A stretch of 64,000 nt of DNA from Candidatus Saccharibacteria bacterium UBA2952 (GTDB taxonomy: Bacteria > Patescibacteriota > Saccharimonadia > Saccharimonadales > Saccharimonadaceae), in the NCBI GenBank assembly GCA_002348605.1, contig DEBQ01000006.1:1-64000 (forward strand). The letters run 5' to 3'. The position numbers were made by a program, and so were the translations under genes. The notes below the pieces were generated by a model that worked only from the letters and a program-made list of their open reading frames with translations, had not been told where the DNA came from and made no database searches. This document shows positions 57,609 through 64,000 of the stretch, piece by piece (position 1 is the stretch's first letter; each line of letters begins with the position of its first letter).

Positions 57609-59489
57609 CTAGAACCGACTGGTTATATAACCTGACGCTCTTTTGATGGCTGTAAGTACCTCGCGCCGCCATTCCCAACCGGCATATCCGATGGCAAGTG
57701 TGCCCACGCCACCAAACGCCCACCACCCGAGCGTGGCTTCGCCTGTTTGAGCGACAGCCTGGACCGGGAAGTCGGACGTTACGTTGGCTGCTTTGTTGCG
57801 ACAACGATTCGTGTCTGGATTGCGCTCCTGATTCGGAGCACATGGCTTCAATGAGGCCGACGATTCGACTGCTCGGCATCTGTTCGTTGCTGGATTACGT
57901 TCCTGATTTGGAGCGCACGGCGTAAGTAATGTGGCTGTCGAGACGATAGACCGGCACCGATTCGTATCTGGGTTGCGCTCCTTACCGATTCCACAATCAG
58001 CTAACTGACCGCTCGATTCCTGGACCTTATTGCAAAACCCCGTTTCAACATTTCTCACATAACCTGCGTCACAAGCGGGATATTGTTGTGCTACGTTTTC
58101 AGCGTTCGGCGTTACAGCGTACGTTTGCACCCAATCACCGGAAACTTTTGCCCAAGCCGTGTTCTCGTCAAGATTTTCGTACGATACCGCGTCGGTTTCG
58201 GTCATAAGATCGGACGACAGGACATATACAGTTCCGGTCGTTGTTTTCGTAAGTGTCAGCCCCGTATCCTTGACATACACCGTGCGAAAAGCGCCAGGCG
58301 CTAGCTGCTCCGCTCCAAACACATACTGGGTTGTCGTGCTGCGGTTGGTCTGAAGAGCACACCCCGTTAAGTCGAGTGGGCTCCCTAAATCGTTGCGGAG
58401 CTCTATATATTGGTCTTCGGTCGCAACATTAGCTGCAATTTCACTTATGGTCAAACCTTCACACATATTTATTACTGCCTCCGGAGGAAAAGTGTTCGCA
58501 GAGTCCCCAGGCGTCGGATATATCGTCCAGCGCCATGTGTTTTGGTTATCAAGACTCCAAGCCTCATTGTCATGACCACTTACTGATGGGTACGAAACGA
58601 GTGTCAGTTCGTACTTTTTTGTTCCATAGGTGTCTTCTAGCCATACCCAGCCACCGCTTGAACTTAGGCTTATAGCGAAGTTCGCTGAATGGCCAGCCTG
58701 CAGCGATCCATTCAAATTCGTCGTATTGCTGGGCGTACTGCTCGACCCATATGCTCCAGTACGGATACGGAAGGAACTCAGATTGATTGGCACATCCGAG
58801 CCATTATGAATTTTCACATAATCAGAGCAGGCTGGATCGGTTTCGAATGGCGTGCAGTTTCGAGCGTCGGGGTATATTTCGACTACCCGAAGACCAAGCG
58901 TATCTGGTGCCGTGTACAAACCATCGCTTAGCAGATTGAAGTCGGGGCCGGGTACGAAGGCCATAAATGACGACAGGTAATTACCCGTGACTGTGGAGGT
59001 ATTTCGGGCGAAGTAAAATGTAGCGGGCGCACCGGCAACGCGGGGTGTAGATGACGTGATTGACGGTGTCACAACTTCGTTATTGAAATTCAACTCACCT
59101 GGCGCGAGCAAGCTGACTGTCGTTGGCGTCGGGTCCACTGCCGCGCTAGAATCGGAAAATACGAACGTAGCCGTCGGAACGGCAAGGGTGTTTGCAATTG
59201 TAACGTACGTCCGCGGTGCGATAATGCCAGCTAACTCGGCATAGACCTGTTGCATTGCACCGTATTCCAGTGCCACTCGCCAGCCGTCGAGACTCACGAC
59301 CGTGTCGGACGAATTAAAAAGCTGCACGTAGCGAAGTGAGTGACCGCTAAAAGAATAGGCGGTTATGAGGAAGGGTCCGTTCACTTTTGGCTCGATACCA
59401 CCAGACGGCAAAGTGCCAATGGCATGAACCGGCGATTGACACCCAATAAGAAATAAAAGTGTCAACACTGCCCACCCGACGCGTTTCAT
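57609..59489 (-). CDS. Surface lipoprotein with lamin-tail domains and Cys-rich repeats
   Basis: 626 aa from the ATG at 59489 (a TTG at 59525 lies within the -35 box). Signal peptide with a lipobox-like LFLIGCQS. Two or three lamin-tail (LTD) beta domains (about 35-130, 190-310 and 345-455; motifs YVQLFNSSDTVVSLDGWRV, YVKIHNGSDVPINLSSFRI, YIELRNDLGSPLDLTGCAL). Then four Cys repeats of about 25-30 residues (PCAPNQERNPATNRCR type) and a C-terminal membrane helix with a basic end. Predicted surface protein held at both ends or by either. Function unknown, perhaps adhesion or glycan contact. Confidence 0.82.
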   Translation of the reverse strand: MKRVGWAVLTLLFLIGCQSPVHAIGTLPSGGIEPKVNGPFLITAYSFSGHSLRYVQLFNSSDTVVSLDGWRVALEYGAMQQVYAELAGIIAPRTYVTIANTLAVPTATFVFSDSSAAVDPTPTTVSLLAPGELNFNNEVVTPSITSSTPRVAGAPATFYFARNTSTVTGNYLSSFMAFVPGPDFNLLSDGLYTAPDTLGLRVVEIYPDARNCTPFETDPACSDYVKIHNGSDVPINLSSFRIRTGAYGSSSTPSNTTNLNGSLQAGHSANFAISLSSSGGWVWLEDTYGTKKYELTLVSYPSVSGHDNEAWSLDNQNTWRWTIYPTPGDSANTFPPEAVINMCEGLTISEIAANVATEDQYIELRNDLGSPLDLTGCALQTNRSTTTQYVFGAEQLAPGAFRTVYVKDTGLTLTKTTTGTVYVLSSDLMTETDAVSYENLDENTAWAKVSGDWVQTYAVTPNAENVAQQYPACDAGYVRNVETGFCNKVQESSGQLADCGIGKERNPDTNRCRSIVSTATLLTPCAPNQERNPATNRCRAVESSASLKPCAPNQERNPDTNRCRNKAANVTSDFPVQAVAQTGEATLGWWAFGGVGTLAIGYAGWEWRREVLTAIKRASGYITSRF

Positions 59490-59495
59490 GGCAGT

Positions 59496-59525
59496 AGTAT
59501 GCACGGGCACGTGCAGTGTTGTCAA
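59496..59525 (-). promoter_or_regulatory. Full promoter TTGACA-N18-CATACT of the LTD lipoprotein gene
   Basis: On the reverse strand a consensus -35 (59520-59525) stands 18 nt from CATACT (59496-59501), which ends 6 nt before the ATG at 59489. The clearest two-box promoter in the window. Confidence 0.65.
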
Positions 59526-59541
59526 TAATTCTATGAATTTC

Positions 59542-60255
59542 TCAGACGGTGATGTCGGCGTTGGTGTGGACGTTCACTACGTCATCAAGATCATCTAGGA
59601 CATCAAGGACGCGCATGACTTTGTCAGCGGTTTCTTGGTCGTCAACCACGACAGGGGTATTGGGCACGTACTGTAACTCTGCGTCCTCGACAGACAAGCC
59701 AGCTTCAAGCAGTAACGCACGGACCTTCATAAGGTCTTTCGGATCAGTGTAGACAATCGTTCCATCAACATCTTCGACAGCGTCTTCAGCGCCTGCGTCA
59801 AGAATAGTCATAAGAGCATCTTCACCCATCTCCGTCACGCGAATTACTCCCTTTCGGGTGAACTGGAACATCACACTGCCGGCGTCAGCAATGCGGCCGC
59901 CGTTTTTAACAAGTGCCGTCTTAACTTCAGGTAGCGTACGGTTGCGGTTGTCGGTTGCGGTTTCAATGATGATACCAACTCCGCCTGGGCCGTACCCTTC
60001 GTAGGTAATTTCTTCAAGCGCAGCTGCTGCTTTGTCGGCAACTCGGTCGATTGAACGCTGAATGTTTTCTTTCGGCATGTTTGCCTGGCGAGCTTTTTCA
60101 ATTGCCATGGCAAGCGCCGGGTTCATATCCGGGTCTGTACCGGAACGCGCTGCAATAGCGATTTGGTTTCCAATGCGCGTGAATACTGCGCCACGTTTCG
60201 CGTCGTTGACACCTTTGTCGCGTTTGATTTTAGACCATTTGTTATGACCAGCCAT
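59542..60255 (-). CDS. yebC: YebC/PmpR-family protein
   Basis: 237 aa, full length. MAGHNKWSKIKRDKGVNDAKR at the N-terminus is the family hallmark, with GYGPGGVGIIIETATDNRNR and the C-terminal domain LLLEAGLSVEDAELQYVPNT. Known as a transcription regulator in some bacteria and as a translation factor for proline stretches in recent work on the family. TATAAT at 60264-60269 is 8 nt from the ATG. Confidence 0.95.
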   Translation of the reverse strand: MAGHNKWSKIKRDKGVNDAKRGAVFTRIGNQIAIAARSGTDPDMNPALAMAIEKARQANMPKENIQRSIDRVADKAAAALEEITYEGYGPGGVGIIIETATDNRNRTLPEVKTALVKNGGRIADAGSVMFQFTRKGVIRVTEMGEDALMTILDAGAEDAVEDVDGTIVYTDPKDLMKVRALLLEAGLSVEDAELQYVPNTPVVVDDQETADKVMRVLDVLDDLDDVVNVHTNADITV

Positions 60256-60263
60256 AAGCCATG

Positions 60264-60269
60264 ATTATA
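60264..60269 (-). promoter_or_regulatory. -10 box TATAAT of yebC
   Basis: Eight nt from the ATG at 60255 on the reverse strand. Confidence 0.5.
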
Positions 60270-60284
60270 ACAGATTGAAAAGGG

Positions 60285-61769
60285 TTATTCCACCAGGCTG
60301 GTTTGTTCGAGCCGTAGTCGAGTACGCCAATACATATATATGGTTGCCGCGATTATGGCACCGTACATACAAACGACGATGATTGGGGTTATTTGGATGT
60401 TCTGCATCGCCCATGAAAGTCCTCCCACGTACTGCGTGGTATGCGTCATGTATACCAACACAAGCTGGGCTGGTATACCGATAATATGGTCGACGGCTGG
60501 CAGGAGTATCCCGGCCAAACCGGCAATAAATGTAAGAATCATGGCGAGTGGCACCAGTGGGAGTATCAATATGTTCGCAAGTGGAGCGACCACGCTTACC
60601 TGCCCGAACGAAAACAACAAAATAGGTAGCGTCCATACCTGAGCCGAGACCGTCTCGATCAATATTCTACGAAGCGTGCGTTCCGATTTGTCGCCAAAGA
60701 AATAGCTTTGAATGAGAGGTGCGGTTAGCATAACGCCAGCAAACGCAGCGAAGCTTAGTTGCCAACCTAAATCACCCCACGCATAACTCGGCTGAACCAG
60801 CACTGTAACGGCCATCGCGAACGGCAGCAATACCAATGGATGGAAACGCCGACCATAATACCAAGCCAGCAAGCTTAATCCAGCGACCAGTCCAGCACGA
60901 CTCATACTTGGACTAAGTCCGGTAATACCGATGAATCCAACTATCATTGTGGCTGCTGCAAGTAGCGCCATGTATTTCGATACCTTTTCGAACAGACGTC
61001 TGGCCAGTCGTACTAGGATTGTCAAGTTATACCCGCTTGCCACCACAATGTGCGTCAACCCAGCCGCTTTTAAAGCCGTATCGAGTTCCGGTGGTAGACT
61101 ACGGCGTTGACCAAGTAAAAATCCTAATCCCAGGCTCGATTCCGGTTCGTTGACCGCACTGCGTACGCCGTCCCCGAACCAATCCCGCACATTCAAGGCG
61201 ACATCACCCGGCACTGGCCGTACCGTCTTTTTCAGTTCCGCGCCGTACATCGTGGCGTTAAATGTCCCGAAGCCTGTGGTCAGTTTTCCGTGTAGCTCTA
61301 CATGGTCACTTCGATGAACGTAGTCTGCCCGTTTAGTTGTCGCCCATATCATCCCTCCGATTGGCTGGCCATCCACTCGCACGTCCCGAAGGCGTAGCGT
61401 CGTCTGACCACGCTGATTTATATCCGTGTCTTCATTTACAGTCCCAGTGAGCATAACGTTTTTTCCCAACAGTCCATCGTATATAGCAACTCCTTCAGTC
61501 ACAACACATCCGCGCCACATACCAATAGTAAATCCCCCTAATATCGCTATAGGAACAACCCATGTACGTGCACGAATGAGCGCAAACAGGACCAATGAAG
61601 TTCCCGTCATTAGCCAGGCGATGGCTCCAAAACTTCCAATTGGCATATATCTCGCTGCGGCGACTCCAAGCACTATACCACTACACGCAACGGCAATAAG
61701 CCATGATGGATGGATCTGCCTACGGAGCAAGTCGATTCCATTACGTAGCTGCTGTTTAATTCCGCCCAC
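60285..61769 (-). CDS. comEC: ComEC/Rec2-type DNA uptake channel, no metallo-hydrolase domain
   Basis: 494 aa, about ten hydrophobic helices. The N-terminal OB-like domain (NVMLTGTVNEDTDINQRGQT) and the competence core with LGLGFLLGQRRSLP, AAGLTHIVVASGYNLTILV and GLSPSMSRAGLVAGLSLLAW are clear. The C-terminal beta-lactamase-like nuclease domain of long ComEC forms is absent. It brings single-stranded DNA across the membrane. Together with the type IV pilus genes and RecA it argues for natural transformation. Confidence 0.92.
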   Translation of the reverse strand: MGGIKQQLRNGIDLLRRQIHPSWLIAVACSGIVLGVAAARYMPIGSFGAIAWLMTGTSLVLFALIRARTWVVPIAILGGFTIGMWRGCVVTEGVAIYDGLLGKNVMLTGTVNEDTDINQRGQTTLRLRDVRVDGQPIGGMIWATTKRADYVHRSDHVELHGKLTTGFGTFNATMYGAELKKTVRPVPGDVALNVRDWFGDGVRSAVNEPESSLGLGFLLGQRRSLPPELDTALKAAGLTHIVVASGYNLTILVRLARRLFEKVSKYMALLAAATMIVGFIGITGLSPSMSRAGLVAGLSLLAWYYGRRFHPLVLLPFAMAVTVLVQPSYAWGDLGWQLSFAAFAGVMLTAPLIQSYFFGDKSERTLRRILIETVSAQVWTLPILLFSFGQVSVVAPLANILILPLVPLAMILTFIAGLAGILLPAVDHIIGIPAQLVLVYMTHTTQYVGGLSWAMQNIQITPIIVVCMYGAIIAATIYMYWRTRLRLEQTSLVE

Positions 61770-61830
61770 CTACTGTTCAAATGTTGTCATTAATATGTTC
61801 CGAGGGATGGGAAAAGTCAAATTAGCGCTT

Positions 61831-61948
61831 GGGGCTTGGCCACGTTCCGCGGCCCCGAAACTTCACGATTGAAAGCATAGCTTTCATCGGAAGGTTTCCT
61901 TGCGAACTGCCACTGGCAGTTCTCGCCCAGATACACCCCACGGGTATC
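61831..61948. ncRNA. Run of four stem-loops, candidate structured RNA
   Basis: Within 118 bases: GGGGC...GCCCC (61831-61856), GATTGAAAGC/GCTTTCATC (61867-61888), GAACTGCC/GGCAGTTC (61904-61922) and GATACACCC/GGGTATC (61930-61948). AAAAGTCAAA-like boxes flank the run near 61813 and 61968. No open frame. Not recognised as a known RNA class. It lies between comEC and tRNA-Lys(UUU). Confidence 0.45.
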
Positions 61949-61978
61949 GTGGCGTTCAAGCTCACAAAAGTCAAACCA

Positions 61979-62021
61979 AATAAAAAACACCCGTGGTAGC
62001 GATTAACGGATGTTCTTTATT
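61979..62021 (-). terminator. Terminator of tRNA-Lys(UUU)
   Basis: A 16-bp stem with two mismatches (AATAAAGAACATCCGT / ACGGGTGTTTTTTATT read on the reverse strand), directly after the tRNA CCA end, with a T-run in its 3' arm. Confidence 0.75.
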
Positions 62022-62098
62022 TGGAGGGTCCACTGGGGCTTGAACCCAGGACACCCTGCTTAAAAGGCAGGTGCTCTAACCAGCTGAGCTATGGACCC
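62022..62098 (-). tRNA. tRNA-Lys (anticodon UUU)
   Basis: 77 nt with encoded CCA. Acceptor GGGTCCA/TGGACCC, anticodon stem CCTGC/GCAGG with loop CTTTTAA giving UUU. The body is nearly identical to tRNA-Lys(CUU) at 6.6 kb. Discriminator U73 again. Confidence 0.93.
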
Positions 62099-62136
62099 AT
62101 ACAACTTTATAAATGTACGTTAATAGAGGTGGATTG

Positions 62137-62619
62137 TCAATGTTTGTCGTGCTTAGACGGCCGACTTGTGTGAACACTTAGTAAGTCGAACAGTGCCAAT
62201 ATAAGGCCGATGGTCACGATGTACACCCGGTTGGCGTTAAAGAATTCGTATACTGTGCGGCCTTCGTTTTGCAGTACCAAACCCGAACCAAGCGGTTCAA
62301 TGAGCAGAGCGAAGGCGAGCGCCGCAAACAGGAATGCCCCGATGATACGCATAGGCATATCGCGGTAACTCGGACCACTGAATAGTAACAATACGGCAGG
62401 AAGCAGCACTAACACGACCGAGACAAGAGTGAGCAGCGGCGGGCTTTGTACCACTAGCCCAGCATCACGCACGACTGGAGTTAACTGCGCTGCCCATAGC
62501 TCACTCAGCATTGAACCTGCAGCAAGGGCGAGGCCCAATACGCCAAAACGACGCTTCGTAAAGAATGCCAAAGCGAACAAAACAATCACGACGACAATGA
62601 ACACGATGGCAACGTTCAT
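62137..62619 (-). CDS. Membrane protein with four to five helices, unknown function
   Basis: 160 aa. Hydrophobic segments near residues 3-20, 25-45, 62-80, 88-108 and 128-147, with a His/Lys-rich cytoplasmic end (SRPSKHDKH). The order and small size recall CvpA-type colicin V production proteins, but I see no firm signature. TATACT at 62626-62631 is 6 nt from the ATG. Confidence 0.62.
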   Translation of the reverse strand: MNVAIVFIVVVIVLFALAFFTKRRFGVLGLALAAGSMLSELWAAQLTPVVRDAGLVVQSPPLLTLVSVVLVLLPAVLLLFSGPSYRDMPMRIIGAFLFAALAFALLIEPLGSGLVLQNEGRTVYEFFNANRVYIVTIGLILALFDLLSVHTSRPSKHDKH

Positions 62620-62625
62620 GCTTAA

Positions 62626-62631
62626 AGTATA
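62626..62631 (-). promoter_or_regulatory. -10 box TATACT of the 160-aa membrane protein gene
   Basis: Six nt from the ATG at 62619 on the reverse strand; leaderless. Confidence 0.45.
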
Positions 62632-62654
62632 GCACCCGCCCCGGGCACTATTAC

Positions 62655-63554
62655 TTAAGCACCGACTTTGTCTTTTTTGTTGTTACGCTTGGCGTTTCGT
62701 TCGATGTATTCGATTATCTTGCCGGCGACGTTTCGTCCGGTGGCAGACTCGATACCTTCAAGGCCCGGCGCCGAGTTAACTTCAAGTACTAATGGACCGC
62801 GGCTAGAACGCATTAGGTCGACACCACAGATTGCAAGTCCCATCGCCTTGGCAGCACGAATCGCAACTTTGCGCTCTTCTTCACTCAATTTAATGACCGT
62901 ACCGGTACCACCCTGGTGGATGTTCGACCGAAAATCATCGTCAAGACTTTGGCGCTGCATGCTGGCAACAACCTGGTTTCCAACCACGAAGGCACGAATG
63001 TCGACACCGGCCGACTCTTCGATGAATTCTTGGATCAAGAAGCTCGTGTCGTTAACGTAGAAGGCCTGAATTACCGATTTTGCCGCCTTCTTGGTTTCGG
63101 CTAGCACTACGCCGTTGCCCTGTGTGCTCGACGCGAGCTTGATAATAACCGGCGTGCCAACCTGATCAAGCAAGTGGTCGACGTCGGGTGTCTCACGGGA
63201 AAAGATGGTCTTTGGAATTCCTACCTTGGCCTTACTTAGTAGCTGCAGCGAACGAAGCTTGTCGCGCGAACGTGTAATAGCAATCGATTTTGCTGGCGTG
63301 TACGTACCCATCATTTCGAATTGGCGAACAATAGCAGCGCCGTAGTTGGTCATGCCTGGAAGAACACGTGGAATAATGGCATCGAAACCATTCAGGTCCT
63401 TTCCGCGGTAATGAACGCTCGGTTTATCCTGCTGGATTTCCACGTAACATTCCGGGAACCGAATGGTTTCGACAGTATGGCCCCGTGCTATCGCTTCTTC
63501 GCGCAAACGCCGCACCGTATAACCTGGCACACGAGTAACAATTCCAATCTTCAT
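62655..63554 (-). CDS. rimK: RimK-type ATP-grasp ligase
   Basis: 299 aa, normal RimK length. Pre-ATP-grasp region at 1-95, then TPVIIKLASSTQGNGVVLAE (nucleotide-binding Lys and Gly loop), SFLIQEFIEES and the Mg site VLEVNSAPGLEGIE. RimK adds glutamate to ribosomal protein S6 in E. coli; relatives make other amino-acid ligations, so the substrate is open. A perfect AGGAGG site precedes the ATG. The second gene of a pair with another ATP-grasp protein 8 bases upstream. Confidence 0.9.
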   Translation of the reverse strand: MKIGIVTRVPGYTVRRLREEAIARGHTVETIRFPECYVEIQQDKPSVHYRGKDLNGFDAIIPRVLPGMTNYGAAIVRQFEMMGTYTPAKSIAITRSRDKLRSLQLLSKAKVGIPKTIFSRETPDVDHLLDQVGTPVIIKLASSTQGNGVVLAETKKAAKSVIQAFYVNDTSFLIQEFIEESAGVDIRAFVVGNQVVASMQRQSLDDDFRSNIHQGGTGTVIKLSEEERKVAIRAAKAMGLAICGVDLMRSSRGPLVLEVNSAPGLEGIESATGRNVAGKIIEYIERNAKRNNKKDKVGA

Positions 63555-63562
63555 ACGGCCTC

Positions 63563-64000
63563 CTAGGATTCTGTTATCGCTCGCACGAGCGCTTGTAATT
63601 TAAGTTCGGTATCATGTCCGGACGTCAATTGCGGTATGGCATTGACTTCCAAACAGCTGTAACCTACCGTTGCCGACGCGTCGGGAATAAAATCTATTCC
63701 GGCAAGTTCTCTACCCATTATTTTACATATTTTAGACGAAATTGTCAATAGTTCGGGATTAATATCTTCCATATTAAGCCAGGTCGCCGACCCGCCCTGA
63801 GAAGTGTTATTCATGTGACTTGAGCTGTCGGATGAACGGCGGCGTTCTAGCACCAGCTTGGGCTCACCGCCGACGCAGATTACGCGTAAATCGTGGTCGT
63901 TCGGCATAAATGGTTGCACCAGGTACCGGTTATCGTCGGCTAGTAAGCGCTGCATGTCTGATTCGGTTTCGATAAGATGGTTAGATTTACCGCGGCTTGC
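63563..64000 (-). CDS. ATP-grasp ligase, C-terminal part (5' end outside window)
   Basis: The frame is open to the right edge (145 residues seen; the internal Met at 63955 is not the start). ATP-grasp core features: GKSNHLI near the edge, RYLVQPFMPNDHDLRVICVG, GRELAGIDFIPDA and the metal site CLEVNAIPQL. It resembles RimK/glutathione-synthase-like ligases and precedes rimK in an operon, suggesting two successive ATP-dependent ligations. Substrate unknown. Confidence 0.85.
   Translation of the reverse strand, partial: ASRGKSNHLIETESDMQRLLADDNRYLVQPFMPNDHDLRVICVGGEPKLVLERRRSSDSSSHMNNTSQGGSATWLNMEDINPELLTISSKICKIMGRELAGIDFIPDASATVGYSCLEVNAIPQLTSGHDTELKLQALVRAITES

Noticed and set aside
61426..61872. 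148-aa forward frame antisense to comEC
   Set aside because: Antisense to a conserved comEC N-terminus and running into the folded spacer; no ribosome site.
1..64000. Alternative genetic code with UGA as glycine, as in Gracilibacteria and Absconditabacteria
   Set aside because: TGA ends several normal genes (murB, ackA) at the expected place and no conserved protein shows internal TGA.
1..64000. CRISPR array
   Set aside because: No regularly spaced direct repeats with unique spacers; the only phased repeat (56422-56500) has 6-nt gaps.

Overview
This window looks like chromosome of a Candidatus Saccharibacteria (TM7, Patescibacteria/CPR) episymbiont. The reasons are: dense short-gapped genes in the standard code (TGA is used as a stop, e.g. 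murB); a Gram-positive-type wall set (MurA, MurB, PBP1A, MurT/GatD lipid II amidation, an LPxTG surface protein); a type IV pilus system; a phosphoketolase/acetate kinase energy module; Cys-rich surface proteins with RNP-T-NRC repeats; and a minimal one-carbon pathway (FolD, GlyA, FolC) with no biosynthetic operons in view. The taxonomic call is inference from gene content; no rRNA lies in the window.

Layout. 0-9 kb: LPxTG surface protein, sensor kinase/receiver pair, folD, folC, small membrane proteins, tRNA-Lys(CUU), tRNA-Arg(UCG). 9-14.4 kb: murB, then a prepilin cluster with two minor pilins, a 688-aa pilin fused to phage-tail-like receptor-binding repeats, and two tandem major pilins. 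14.4-22.3 kb: glyA, an XRE-MurA fusion, tRNA-His/tRNA-Gly, a frameshifted AT-rich gene, ackA-xfp, tRNA-Arg(UCU). 22.2-28.4 kb: membrane-anchored Clp-type ATPase, murT-gatD, bcp peroxiredoxin, tRNA-Pro. 28.6-36 kb: an accessory-looking block with a GH26-like secreted glycosidase, a membrane-anchored lambda-lysozyme-like muramidase, a DUF5343 + HEPN gene pair, a gene remnant, a subtilase and an exonuclease/GIY-YIG fusion. 36-42.5 kb: rny, tsaE-tsaB, and a GNAT-aclB-aclA cluster encoding a complete ATP-citrate lyase. 42.5-48.7 kb: pilB-C-M-N-O pilus operon and a PRC-barrel protein. 48.7-60.3 kb: recA-nudix-recX, ruvA/ruvB/ruvC, PBP1A with a thrombospondin-type-3 tail, peptidase E, a lamin-tail-domain surface lipoprotein, yebC. 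60.3-64 kb: comEC, a structured intergenic region, tRNA-Lys(UUU), two ATP-grasp ligases.

How it fits together. Pili (prepilins plus PilBCMNO), ComEC, RecA/RecX and RuvABC make an adhesion/DNA-uptake/recombination set. Xfp-AckA gives ATP from sugar phosphates. The hydrolases and protease are plausible tools against a host or neighbouring cell wall. The main points for follow-up are the ATP-citrate lyase in an apparently TCA-less lineage, the DUF5343/HEPN pair, widespread leaderless promoters (about 26 genes have a -10 box ending 5-10 nt before the start codon), a pilin carrying phage-tail-type repeats, and two strongly folded intergenic regions. No gene-free stretch longer than 300 bases was found.
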